Source: Lepidurus packardi
Taxonomy: Eukaryota > Arthropoda > Branchiopoda > Notostraca > Triopsidae
Length of the DNA stretch: 64,000 bases
Assembly (NCBI GenBank): GCA_023053545.1
Contig: JAKZAN010000002.1
Location: 8,986,790 to 9,050,789 of the forward strand
Reading direction: 5' to 3'
The notes beneath the pieces are model-generated. The model was not told where the DNA came from and ran no database searches. It saw only the letters and a list, made by a program, of their open reading frames with translations. Positions 11,988-23,124 of the stretch are shown here, one piece after another. Made by a program: the position numbers and the translations under genes. How positions within the stretch are numbered: the first letter of the stretch is position 1; the number at the start of each line of letters is the position of its first letter.

Positions 11988-13637
11988 TTAATTCGAGCAC
12001 TTGGGATAAGCTCGGCTGCAGGCGCCATCTTTTTGACCTCTTTGGCTAGCCTTAATATACGAATGGGCTTTTTGCACTGCAGGTTCTTGGTTCGAACTTG
12101 CTGAATATTTGCCATCCTCAATGGCTTGTCTGAAACAACAACATAGTGTGGATATGACTTAAATTGGATCTTGCGTTAATATAAGTTATTAGTTAATTAC
12201 TGAAGGTCTTGTACGAGTCCAGACATTTTCTTTCCGTCCGAGTTTCCAAAGACACCAGTTTTAGTAATCAGTTCACAGAGGGCGTGTTTCTTGCACTCCT
12301 CTTCGTATACCCAAGCTCCGCCCACACGCCGGAATTCTTCCTCCATCAAAGCCAAAATTTCAACAACCTTGGTCAAGTTATATCCATCCACATCATCGTT
12401 CAAAGACCGTTTATAGCCATGACTGTAGGTTTGATGTTTATAGCCTCCAAGCCCAGATCCTATAGCATAGTTTATATGAACCCTTTCTTTCGAATTATTT
12501 CAATTAAGCTAAAGCGGTTTAACAAGCGGGTTTCATAAGCAGATGGGATTATTTACAAGATAATTACGGTGTTAGGTTGTATAATATGGTGGCACACTTA
12601 CCGAACAGAGAGCCGATAAGAAGGTAGACAAGCATCAATCCCGCAAATAAAGCAAAGGAAATGGCTAATATGATGAAGAGTGCGTAAGAAGCAGAAATGG
12701 TGGAACTGCTATTAAGGAAAAGGAAGCGAGCCGTGTTTTCCAAAGCTTGATCTGGGTTCCATGACGATTCGTCTTCAGATTTCAAACTGTGATCTTGGAC
12801 GCCACCGACGAGATCTATATGTTCACGTGGTTAGGATGGGTAAGGGATAAAAAAATACAAACAGAAAAGAAAGCGGTAAGATTTTTTGGTCCTTTTGTGT
12901 ATATGTATCGCCATCACCCTTTATGTGTCAAGTTCTTTAAAGTAAAAATGTTCCGTCCTAATTAGAACTCCGGAATTGAGGATTAAGATTGGGCGTGCGC
13001 GTTTCCTTTGTGTCTTGGTGTTAGCATGGTTGCATCTGGAGCGTGCAAGGGTCGAGTTTGTTTATTAGGCTGGGGACTGCATGACGCTTTAGGTAGTTAT
13101 GTACACACTTTGCTTAGCAATTTGGAGCGAGTGCGATGTTATTTTTCTAACCTGACGCTAAGAGGTACGCGATTGCTGCTGCGATCAAAAAAGCCAGTAA
13201 AATCGCTCCTGAGAGCCCGAGGATTAATAGGAGAGCATTGGTATAGCTAATAGTCGTAGCAGTCGAGGTTAAGTTAATAAAGAGGAAGCGAGCTGCGTCA
13301 CTTAAATTCGTGCTCATGTCCTCGGATACTTCCGAAAGATTGTTGCGATCACTGGAATCGAAATAATTTCCGGCGACCCCTATAATTTCCTCAATGACTT
13401 AATTATACGCAAGTAATTGAGACAATTAAATTACCCTACTATAAAGAAATCTTAATTATTATCGCATATAATTATTCTTATCTTTCTTTTGTCTCTCTTT
13501 TCTTTCTATTTTCCTATTCACTTTGAATTTAATTGATACGTACTCATTACTGGATCCAGGATTGATTGGAAGCTGAAGGCGGATACGGATTTTAAGCCCA
13601 TGCAAGCCAATACGGCAAGGGATTTTGAAGCGGCCAT
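11988..13637 (-). CDS. DM4/12-like protein with signal peptide and duplicated membrane exons
   Basis: Family of unknown function; it resembles arthropod DM4/12-type proteins by a CxxHALCE motif and a C-terminal A-x3-G-x5-C-x5-C end. Minus-strand exons: A 13637-13544, B 13379-13152, C 12814-12602, D 12459-12201, E 12129-11988. Exon A encodes a signal peptide (AVLACMGL core, SVSA cleavage). B and C each encode one hydrophobic helix after the shared motif ARFLFxN and are homologous; both start and end in phase 1, so A-B-D-E (240 aa), A-C-D-E (235 aa) and A-B-C-D-E (311 aa) all stay open. D carries a dibasic YKRSLN site, an EEEFRRV helix and CKKHALCE; E ends ACSRAYPKCSN. It is head-to-head with its paralogue at 16016. 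With one membrane exon after a cleaved signal the cysteine domain would face the cytosol; with both it would be extracellular. Confidence 0.78.
12602..12814 (-). other. Transmembrane exon C (tandem duplicate)
   Basis: 213 nt, phase 1-1. It encodes an acidic lead (KSEDESSWNPD), then TARFLFLNSSST and a hydrophobic helix ending VYLLIGSLF. Acceptor CATATAG|A and donor G|GTAAGT are both good. It is homologous to exon B about 340 bases upstream in the gene. Confidence 0.7.
13152..13379 (-). other. Transmembrane exon B (tandem duplicate)
   Basis: 228 nt, phase 1-1. It encodes a polar lead with YFDSSDRNN, then AARFLFINLTST and a hydrophobic helix ending AIAYLLASG. Acceptor ATTATAG|G is good; the donor G|GTTAGA is weaker than that of exon C, which could favour skipping or regulated use. 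Confidence 0.65.
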
Positions 13638-16015
13638 CTGAAAGTATTTAAAACTTTATAACTTGTGCGTGGAGAGCATTTAATAAAAAAATGTAGCACT
13701 ATTTTGGTACTTCCGGACTCTTTCACTATTGTGTATTGACTGTTGAGTCTCATTGAAGTCAAGATCGCTTTAACACGCTCAATGAAGAGTCTTAAAAGCC
13801 TCACAGCTTCCTTGTGAGCACTAAATGTCTGTATAAACACACTCAGACTCACCTTTAGCTAGATAGATATATGGATTATTTTTCGAAGCTGATGATCACT
13901 CACTGAAATCCGTAGAGCAAGTGTATAGTTCTAGAAGACGATATCCGCTTTTATTTCTGAAGCTTGTGGATGCTCTCAACCTGCGCGCGCACGTGAGTTA
14001 TTATTTCATGCATGAAGTTCCCGTGGTTATACTACCGCACACCGACACATACCATATACTGTAATATAGCACAGGTGCACATGGCTTATGAACACTAGTA
14101 TTAAAAAATGTTCCACAAGTTTAATTATCAAGCATTTGTGGAAATATGAACTGCCTAAGCTTCCTGCTGACCAAAATGTTTGCCCACTAAAACCTTCGCG
14201 GTTATGGAACGAAATGAAAATGAAGTATTAGCTTGTTCTATGTATTACACATCTGGCTGATACTTTTTCGCAAAGGCACGGATAGTTGAATTTTAGTGAA
14301 AATTAAATAGCATGCAACGCTTAGAATACATTCGAAATATTTAGCGTTCATATAAATTTTAATGTTCCGGTAAATCGCGAAGAGGCTTTATATGTGAGAG
14401 TGATGGTTAAAAGCTTAATTAATGCATAGTTTACTATTTTAAAGTAGTGCGTTATGCGTGATCATCCATTACATGTTCCGTTCTTTGTTAAATAGTCAAG
14501 AATGTCTGGACCGTAGTATGAACCGTACCAGCAGAGATGCCGTATATGACCGATTTATGGAGATGTAGGTAATGCGTATGTGTAATTCCGTTGTTTATTC
14601 CCGCTACTTTCACACTTCACTAAAGCTGCGTCAACTTACCTTTTTGGACCAAAGACCATCTTCATAAAGTGCATCAACGAGGATGCATGTAACTTTTAAG
14701 CTGGTGCTTTTAAAACGCCCATTTGCATTCAATCAACTAAACGCATTCCATTTGAGTCTTGTGTGTACTGAGCTACTTAGATTACTTCTACTAGAATTAC
14801 TTTCTAATTTAGCGTGGACTTCGTCATTGGAGGGTTACGGAAGTGTAGCCCTGAAGGTCTATGGCAGGGAACTTTATGTTTAACCATTCTTCGGGCAAGA
14901 CAACCTTCATGGCAATACGTAAACCGCCTCCGAAAAGGCGCATATATTTGGGGTCAAAGCCGTCGACGCGTTTTGAGCATCTGTCAAGCCAAATGGCGGA
15001 AGCTAGTGGTGTATAATTACCGGCAAGGAACCTCAGGTTTTTAACAAAATTGGATGAAATAGCCAACGTTGGCTATGGGTTGTGGGTGGCAAGAGATCCA
15101 TAGCGGATTGTTTGCCAGACACATGTATGTGTGCACTTAAACAGAACCCATGCATAAAGGTTTAACGGGACCCACCATACACATTCCCATATCGCACCCA
15201 ATTACCACATGAGTTGAAAAACGTAAAAAAGCGTTGATGTAATCAAGGGTGAAAACAAGGTCACAAGCTTTTAATTTTATTTATATCGGATAATTGTACC
15301 GAATCTTGAAGTTCATCAAGACAAGCTTTGAGCATCTCTACACGGTTTTTATTTTGCTTTAATTCTCAATTATTAATTTTCTTTTCTTTGATTCAACATT
15401 TTGAATTGTTTAGAAAACGTAGAATATTCTTTGTAGTGTATAATTGAAATTTTCAAATTTGTATTTCGAGCCGGGTATACAGTCGTATTGCACAATTTAT
15501 AATTATTTGTGATTAGTTTAACACTTTAGTTCTCATCAATTACTTGAAATGTAAATTTTTGCGGCTTAACGGCGCGGTTTTTTCAAATTTGAAGAGTAAA
15601 CCTCACGAACCCTAATGAGCAGTGAATTGCGGATTGGCTGGTATGGTCGTAGCTCGTACTTCCTAGTTTTTTTAGCGGTCAAGATAATTGCGATATTGTG
15701 TAGAAACACCAGCAGTTAGAATAAACATGCGTGGAAATTTTGTGAAGTGAAGCAGTTCACCCACAAAGATGAAGGCTATGCCCTATCGTATGCTGCAGCA
15801 ACCTGTGTATGTGCACCTGAGCATGGGAGGGTACTTATTGCTCGGCCGACTTTATGAAATTATCAGTCAAGCTTTCGGGTTCTCGTAAGCAACATCATTC
15901 CTACTGCGTTCTAGTGTTTTGTTTCAAAAGGTAAAAAAGTTTTATATTGGAACTTATATCTCAAAACTTTTTACAGTCGGGTTTTGTATTTATAGGCAAA
16001 AGTTAACAAACAGAC
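13638..16015. promoter_or_regulatory. Intergenic region between divergent DM4/12-like paralogues
   Basis: About 2.4 kb between the two start codons. It must contain both promoters and any upstream non-coding exon of the right-hand gene (an acceptor-like TTTATAG lies at 15989-15995 just before its ATG). Weak open frames at 14683-14883 (+) and 14824-15066 (-, non-ATG start) match nothing I know. Confidence 0.4.
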
Positions 16016-17021
16016 ATGGAAGCCCTTAATAATCTTGTGGAATACTACACCAGTGGTTCGGATGACTCCAGCTTCAATGAAAATGCGAGATTCTTATACG
16101 TTTACAACTCAACGACGTTGATTGCATCCGTAGGAGCTATTGTTGGGCTTATTCTGTTGGGTTCTTTGCTCTGGATCGCCATCTCGGCTGCTCTTCACAG
16201 CGAATTCAAAGGTTACGGCAACTCTTACGGTAGTGGAGGTGGTTATCGCAAACGCAGATTCATTGGTAAGATTTGGTAGGAAGTTCGTATTTCTTATTAA
16301 CTCCAAATATTGTTTGCAATTGTAGGTGATGAAGAAGAAGAGCGCGAATATACCTTCATGGAACTCCTCGGCATGTTGGATGAAACTTTCCGTAGATTCA
16401 ACGTTTCCACCGCGGCTTGCCAAAAGCGAGCAATTTGCGAAGCTCACATCCCTCAAGCTGAAGACGTCGTTGGACCTGCTGCTTATAAGATTACCATGAT
16501 CTTCAGGTAAAGACACATTTTTATTACGAAAAATATGCAAAAATAAAAACCAGAAACGGTTTCCGCCTACTCGCCTTTCTTATCTCGTTACGCACTACAG
16601 TTTTGTTTGGCTTCTCCAAAATTTCTCCGCCGTTAAGAAATGTCAAAGGGTGGAGTAGCTCACAGTTTCCGCTACAATGAGAAACATGTCTTAAGTCATA
16701 GTCTAAATATTGTAGTCTTAGGGGCACACTTTCCCAAGCCTTTTTTCTTCTTCGCTCAGTAATTCCGCCTAACTTAATGAATAACCGTAACATTAACCTT
16801 GTGCCTTAAAATCTATTTTGAGCTAACTGAGCTTTATTTTGTTTTGTAGGAAAATGAACCCACAAGCCTTGAAGGAACTGGAACCCGCATCCGCTAAATT
16901 CTTCGCTGATTATTTCGACGCAGCAGACCGAGGAAGTGCCGAAGAAAATTGTGATGTGATTTACTCGACTTGTAAGCATAGTTTCTCGGATCACGTAGAA
17001 CTGAGTCACAATGCCCTTTAA
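16016..17021 (+). CDS. DM4/12-like membrane protein, paralogue of the divergent neighbour
   Basis: Exons 16016-16265, 16326-16506 and 16850-17021 join in frame into 200 residues. After 23 polar residues comes ARFLYVYNSTT and one hydrophobic helix (VGAIVGLILLGSLLWIAISAA), then a Gly/Tyr-rich stretch, a furin-like RKRR (about 79-82), an acidic segment, ETFRRFN, CQKRAICEAH and a C-terminal domain ending with ADYFDAADRG...C...YSTC. This is the order seen in the gene at 11988-13637, with the membrane segment and linker fused in one exon. No signal peptide is visible: an in-frame stop at 16004 lies just upstream, so either the ATG at 16016 is the start or an upstream exon splices in at 16014. Type II topology would put the cysteine domain outside, consistent with a furin site. 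Function unknown. Confidence 0.8.
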
Positions 17022-17350
17022 AGCCAGTCAGGAAAACCCAAGCTAAATGAGGGTGTATAATTGTTAATTTATTACTGCGAATTTTTCTCTCAACAAAGAC
17101 CATTCAAGCACTTCTGTTTAATTTATTGCATCTTCGGATTTCATTAGTTATTGTACAGGTAGACCTTTTTCGTCATGAATGAGCGGAAAATACATACGAA
17201 GCAAATAATCAATCACCTTCTAATTTAAATTTCGTGCACATCATAAGAAAAGCCTTCCAGATGGCGCAAATGTTTATTTTGGTGCTCAATCAAGAATGAA
17301 GAAGTGTGCTCAAGTTTTACATTGAAACGTTAAATAAAATCATATTAAGG

Positions 17351-20300
17351 ATGAGTTCTGGGGTGTTTAAGTTAACGTTTGGACGTACAAAAAACTGTTT
17401 TCTAAGTGTACCTTCCAGTTTTGCTTCTCAGATTCCTGAAAATCATGCAGTAAGTAAACGTGAAATCCTGACTTCCTTAGCGCGCGAAAACGTTTGTTTT
17501 TGAACGGTATTCACGTCGCCAACTGGTTTGAGCAATGCATAATTAAAAGAGTTTATCATAGTAAAGCTTATAATAATTTTAACACACTAATAGGTGCAGC
17601 TGATATCTCTAGATAGCCCAGAATCATACCCGGTTTATCTTACGTGTATTTCTCAGCCACAACCAAGTTCTTTTCAGCAAAAAGCGTTTTCCGACCAAAC
17701 CGTAGAAGTGTCTAGGCATTTTGGATCCTTGAACGGACTCAAAGAAGAAGAAAACGTACAAATAGAGTACAAACCTGAAAATGTAGCTAAAGTTGTAAGC
17801 CAAGTTCATGTTCGTCCGTTTTCCCAAAGCGATTGGGACATTCTGGTAGGCTTTTAACATATTTTAATGAGTTATTTTAATAAGTGAAATCCCATGAACT
17901 AAAATTCTTTTAACTATGTATTTTATTTTTTAGGAGCTGAATGCCAATTTAGTACAGAGTAGTTTGCTCAATCAGGTACGTGTGGTATGGCCAGGAGCGA
18001 TAATTCCCATATGGATCAATCCTGGCACTCAGGTAGCCATAATAATTGGTAATTTGTTTACTTATTTATGAAATATAACTTTGATTTCTGGTGGTTAATT
18101 GTGCACCTCTTAGATTCGCTTGTACCTAGTCACGGTTTTGGCTTACTTGCGCCCATGACTGAACTGATCGTGGCTCCGTTTTCGAAACAAAGTGTTCCAT
18201 CACTTCCTCCGAGTCCCAAATCAGTGAAGACAATCGCGGAAAGCCAATCTGACGAAAATAGCTTAGAAAACCCAGGTCCACTTTCTGTATGGAGGCAAGT
18301 TAAACATTTCTTTCAACCAAATCAAAGTCATCCGAACCCACTACAAGAAGAAACTAAGCTGCAAAAGCCTGAACTAGAACCATCAGCGAAAGGCATCTTA
18401 CCTCCATTTTCTCCTTCACAATCGTTGCAAACCATCCCACTTAAGCCGTTCAAACTCAGGCTCCACCCTATTACGTCCGGGATGTACAGCTACTTGGAAA
18501 ATTTACTGCTTAAACACTATTCGTGCGGCGTTCAGCCATACATGGCTTTCATAACCCGTGCATGCTTAGATCGATCAGTTCCGGACCTGAAGCTTTCTCC
18601 AAATTACCGTTTCCTGGCAAAATTAACTGGCAAAAAAGTCACGGATCCTAACGCTGGTATCCAAACCCAGTGTGTTGTCCACACCTTAGTCGTGGATACT
18701 TTCCCCGGACTAGATATGGAAACTGTCATTCAGTTTGGGCTCTTTGATAACTCAGTTTTGCTGACCGACTCCATAAGAAGACAACTTCGCCTCCATGTTG
18801 GTGAACTTGTCGAAATATGCTTAGAAGATTTGAAATTTGCGCCAGAAATTAACAAAATTATTTTACAGCCTTTAGAGAAGACAGTAAGTTAGAATTTGAC
18901 CGAATCTGAAAGATTTATTCTCGTTAGTTTTCTCTTAGGAAAAAGATAATAAAACAGCCATTGAAGACTTCAAAACTTGGGCTTCCACAGTGGCTAATGA
19001 CGATTTACCATTGCTGTTGACTAATCACCTTCATGTAAGCATTCAAAACAAGGAGCTGGAGTCAAGCCAAGTGAATAGTTACGCTGTGTCGCTTTTCCCG
19101 GACGTTCAGTATGTATTGTTGGGTCCAGGCCAATTACCAAATACTTCTATTGAAGTAAGACCCTTTGTGGACCACAAAGATCTTCCTGAGTATGTCCGTT
19201 TACGACTTCCTGCGAAGGAAACACTCAACATGGAGTCACAACAAGAACATTTAAAGTTAGCGCTTAAATAACTGGTTTTCTAGTGCAGATTTGAATCATT
19301 TACTTCATTTTTCAATAGTGGTTTTGACAAACTCTTGTTGGACGGAAAGAACACACTAATCAGCGCCTTAGCAGCTGATTACTCTGCTCTGTCGAGGACC
19401 GTGAGTGGATGTAGGCATGGCAACGTGCTTTTAACTGGTAAGTAACTTAATTAATGAAGTCTTTCGTGATTTGAGGCACTAATTTTCGCCTGAAAGGTCA
19501 AAAAGCTTCAGGAAAGACAAGTTTGGCGAAAGCTTTATGTAAAACGCTTCACGGAGCGCCTTATTTTGTGCAATACAGCTACATCAGCTGTTCAGCCATA
19601 GCAGGTACAGATTTTTCTGTTTTTTTGCCAGTTTTGTATTTGCAACGTGCAAACTTGTGTTGTAGGAAAGAAGCCAGAAACGTTACGCCAAGAGTGGAGC
19701 CAAGTTTTGATCCAAGCTTTGGAGCGACAACCTTCTATTGTTGTGTTGGATGCCTTGGACGTCATTTGTCCGTCAATCGCTGAAGGAGATACTGGAAATG
19801 AGGCCATTTATTCCTCCAAGTAAATGGAAGCTATTCTATAACTTTCTATTTTTTATTTTTGCTGACAGGGTTGCGGATTTGCTATTGGAATTGGTCCGCA
19901 AGCTTCCACTGATGAATCAAGTCATCATTCTGGCAGTGTGCGCGTCGTCAAAGTTACTGAATAGCAAGTTATACCATGACGAAGGCCAGCATTTTATCCT
20001 GCACGAGTTGGCCATCACTTCTCCAGATAAAGTACGGAAACCCGGAAAGTTTTTTCCCCATCTTTTATTCCAATTTTATTTAATCTATTAGTCTGCACGA
20101 CTGCAAATGCTCCAAGCTGCTGTTAAACAAAAAGACGCCCAAGTCGACGTAGCCAATTGGGATTCGGTCCTCCGAAAAACAGAAGGTTTCACGGTCTCGG
20201 ATCTGCACAATGTAGCTGAACGTGCTCTACAATTCGTTAAGGCGTCCTCAAGTAAGAAAAAAACAAACATGAAAAGGGTCATTAAAAACTTGGCTCTGTC

Positions 20301-23124
20301 CTTCCTTATTATGAAACTTTGCAGTTGGCGAACCAGGGGGTCGTATTATCCTCCAAGACCGTCATTTGGACGAAGCCTTAGATGGTTTTGTACCATTTGC
20401 ATTGATGGGCGTGACCTTGAAACCTGCATCCCAAGACCAGAAAGCTTGGAGGGACATTGGCGGACTGTCGCATGCTAAAAAGTCTTTAATTCAAACGCTC
20501 CAATGGCCCACACAAGTAAAATGGACAGTCAAATAACTTGCATACTGTTTCAGTTTATTTATTGTGTATTAGTACTTTGTTGTAATTTTTGGGCTTTTAA
20601 AATATGTTTAGTACCCAGAGTTGTTTGAATCTTTGCCAATCAAACTTAAATCCGGAATCTTGTTGTACGGTCCTCCTGGTACTGGCAAAACGCTTTTGGC
20701 GAGCGCAGTTGCATTCGAGTGCGGTACCAGTTTCATTAGCGTTAAAGGTCCGGAATTATTGTCCAAATATATCGGCGCGAGTGAAGAAGCTGTTCGACAA
20801 ACCTTCCAACGGTAAAGGACACCCAATCTGTTAACATTGACTAAACTTGTTTCGTCCTTTATAGAGCGCGAGCAGCCAAACCCTGCATTCTCTTCTTTGA
20901 CGAATTCGAAAGCTTGGCGCCAAGGTATTCAGATCTTTATCTTCTTTTTTGCATCGTAATTCTTTAAGCAGCAAGTTCCATTCGTATAAGCGCAAGTAAT
21001 GTACCCTGTATTCCTGTAAAGTGTTTTGTTAAAACTACTGTTGGTCACTGTCCGTGTCCAGCGTTAAAGAAGGGGGCGAAACGAGAACGAAAATTGGATA
21101 GGAGAGGACATGCTACAATAGTTACAATTCTAAGTAGTTTTCAAGTGGACACATGTGTCCTGCTGAGCATTAGGACACGACCGGGACCACACGGAGTTCC
21201 GTGTGACTGTGACTTGTGTATCTGATAACCTAGCAGGTCGAAGTAGTCACTTTGTCTGTTTCCTTTTTTGTGTCATTTTTTTTACATATATCTACGTCAT
21301 TTTTTTGAATTCCTTTTAGTCAGGATTATCTGCAATTTGCATCTATTTTTATTTGAATTTTTTGTTCTGATTTTTCTTTGCAGGAGAGGCCATGATAGCA
21401 CGGGCGTCACAGATCGAGTGGTGAACCAATTGTTGACGGAATTGGATGGAGTACAAGGACCTAATAAAGGCCTCTGGGTCTTGGCAGCCACGTCGCGTCC
21501 GGATTTGATTGATCCAGCTTTGCTAAGACCTGGCCGCTTTGATGTCCTCCTAAATTGTCCATTACCTGACCACGTAATTACTAAAACTATTAAAATATAT
21601 TTTTTATTCGCCATTTGCTCCTAATTTGTGTTATTAGCTTTGTTACATGTATATTTAGAGAGATACATCATTTTATTGATTTTTTTGTATCAATCGTGTA
21701 ATGAAAGGAGTTAAACTACATTAGATATCTTTCAGTTTAATCACTTAAATTATTACGTTCTTATTTACATTGCATTTAAATCCTTAAGATAATATTTAGC
21801 TTTAAGTGTACATTATTATGATAATTTTTAGGTTAAGTAGAAACTATTACTTCTACTGTTCATATAGTGTACCATGATTTAATATTGATTAATCTTCTGT
21901 ATAGTAATTAAGCATTAGAGTATTACGACTGCAATATTAGTTATATGAACAGGTATGATTTTTTTGTGTTAGTCTTTTGTGAACTGAGTTTTTTCTACTT
22001 CTGTTAATTGGAAAAGCTGTCAAAGGTAGAAGTGAACAAAGTTGTTTTTATTTTAGGGCGAAAGATTCGAGATTTTGCAAACTTTAAGCCAAAAAGCGCG
22101 ATTGTGTCCCGAAGTGTGCCTTGATGAAATTGCAACCCTCACGGAGCATTATTCCGGTGCTGATCTACAAGGCTTGTTGTACACCGCGCAGTTACAAGCC
22201 ATTAACGACGCACGAGCGAAAGGTAGAAAGACCCGACCGAAACTCCAATAACTGTGATTAGACTTGCTTGCCTTCAGCTTAAGAGTTGTTAAGGATAACA
22301 GCCTTTCAATACTAAGAAGGGAAGGTGTCGGCGGGTGCTTTTGCATTGTACTCACAGACTATGCCTTATGGGAGAAAGGTCGAAGCAATTGAAGGGGCGG
22401 AGCTGGTCTATGTGTGTGTGGGATTAGGGATCGAAGTAAAAGTAGTCATTACCCCAAAACCTTTGGCTTCCCCACACACATCACATGCATACAAGTAGGG
22501 CATAGGGGTTAGGAAACCTGCTATTTATCCATGTCGGGCGCATTTGCCAGGTGTCGGTGTGATAACGCCTCTGACAGATTACTGTCTGTGTATATATCTC
22601 GCTATCCAAATGCGCATACAAAAGCCGCAGCAGGATTGTGATTCTGATTTTTGCCGCCCTCTTCCAGTCTTTTTTCTTTTCTTTTCCCCCAGCTTTACTA
22701 TGCACAATGACCCATTAGACTTTCCCACCAGCTAAAGCTTGAACAATCGTGGTCTTTCTAAACTATCGCTTCTTTCAACTTGCCCGCCTATCTTGCGCTT
22801 AAGATCCTTATCAGATATGATTGTTATTAATGTGTATTTTCTTTTTTGGTGTCTTTTTCATCTTCTTAGAGCCCGACTTGAAACGTGGCTTGAGTTTCGT
22901 CATTGACCAAGAAACTTTATTGAAAGCTGTAGCGGAAACGCAACCTTCGGTATCAAATGCGGAACGCCATCAATATGCGAGAATGTACAGTATCTCCCCC
23001 TTCTGGGCTTCTCCACAGGACGCTATGATCTATTTTCTTTCTCTGCAGATGTGAAACGTTTGGCTCCTCCAAAGCTAAGAAACCGCCCAGTTTACCCACC
23101 AAAGCCTTAGCAACGTTAGCATGA
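17351..23124 (+). CDS. Pex1: PEX1, peroxisomal biogenesis AAA+ ATPase
   Basis: PEX1 and PEX6 form the hetero-hexamer that pulls the import receptor PEX5 from the peroxisome membrane. Seventeen exons join in frame into 1084 residues: 17351-17449, 17594-17845, 17934-18048, 18114-18883, 18939-19255, 19319-19437, 19497-19604, 19666-19819, 19869-20031, 20092-20251, 20325-20515, 20612-20811, 20865-20924, 21384-21573, 22057-22222, 22870-22984, 23049-23124. The N-terminal domain has NCFLSVP and [13 protein letters not shown]1 has Walker A GQKASGKT (about 558-565) and Walker B IVVLDALD, where the usual catalytic Glu is replaced. D2 is intact: GPPGTGKT (836-843), [24 protein letters not shown] (Asp895-Glu896), and the Arg-finger stretch [11 protein letters not shown]. 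This matches PEX1, where D2 is the active ring. The exon 5 donor (AA|GTTAGC) and the exon 16 donor (AAT|GTACAG) were chosen for phase; the latter restores the family ending TLA. Confidence 0.95.
20925..21383 (+). other. Long intron in PEX1 D2
   Basis: 459-nt intron that interrupts the AAA D2 domain between LAPR and GHDSTG. It contains an unspecific pyrimidine-rich 3' end and no coding frame. The introns 21574-22056 (AT-rich, 483 nt) and 22223-22869 (647 nt) are likewise without recognisable content. Confidence 0.6.

Noticed and set aside
14824-15066. Minus-strand open frame that might be an extra exon of the DM4/12-like gene
   Set aside because: It starts with a non-ATG codon, no flanking splice sites fit the gene's phases, and similarity to the family could not be shown.
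15767-15890. Upstream leader exon for the gene at 16016 (ATG-started frame ending in a good GTAAGC donor)
   Set aside because: Its phase does not match any usable acceptor before 16016, because an in-frame stop lies at 16004; at most it is a non-coding exon.
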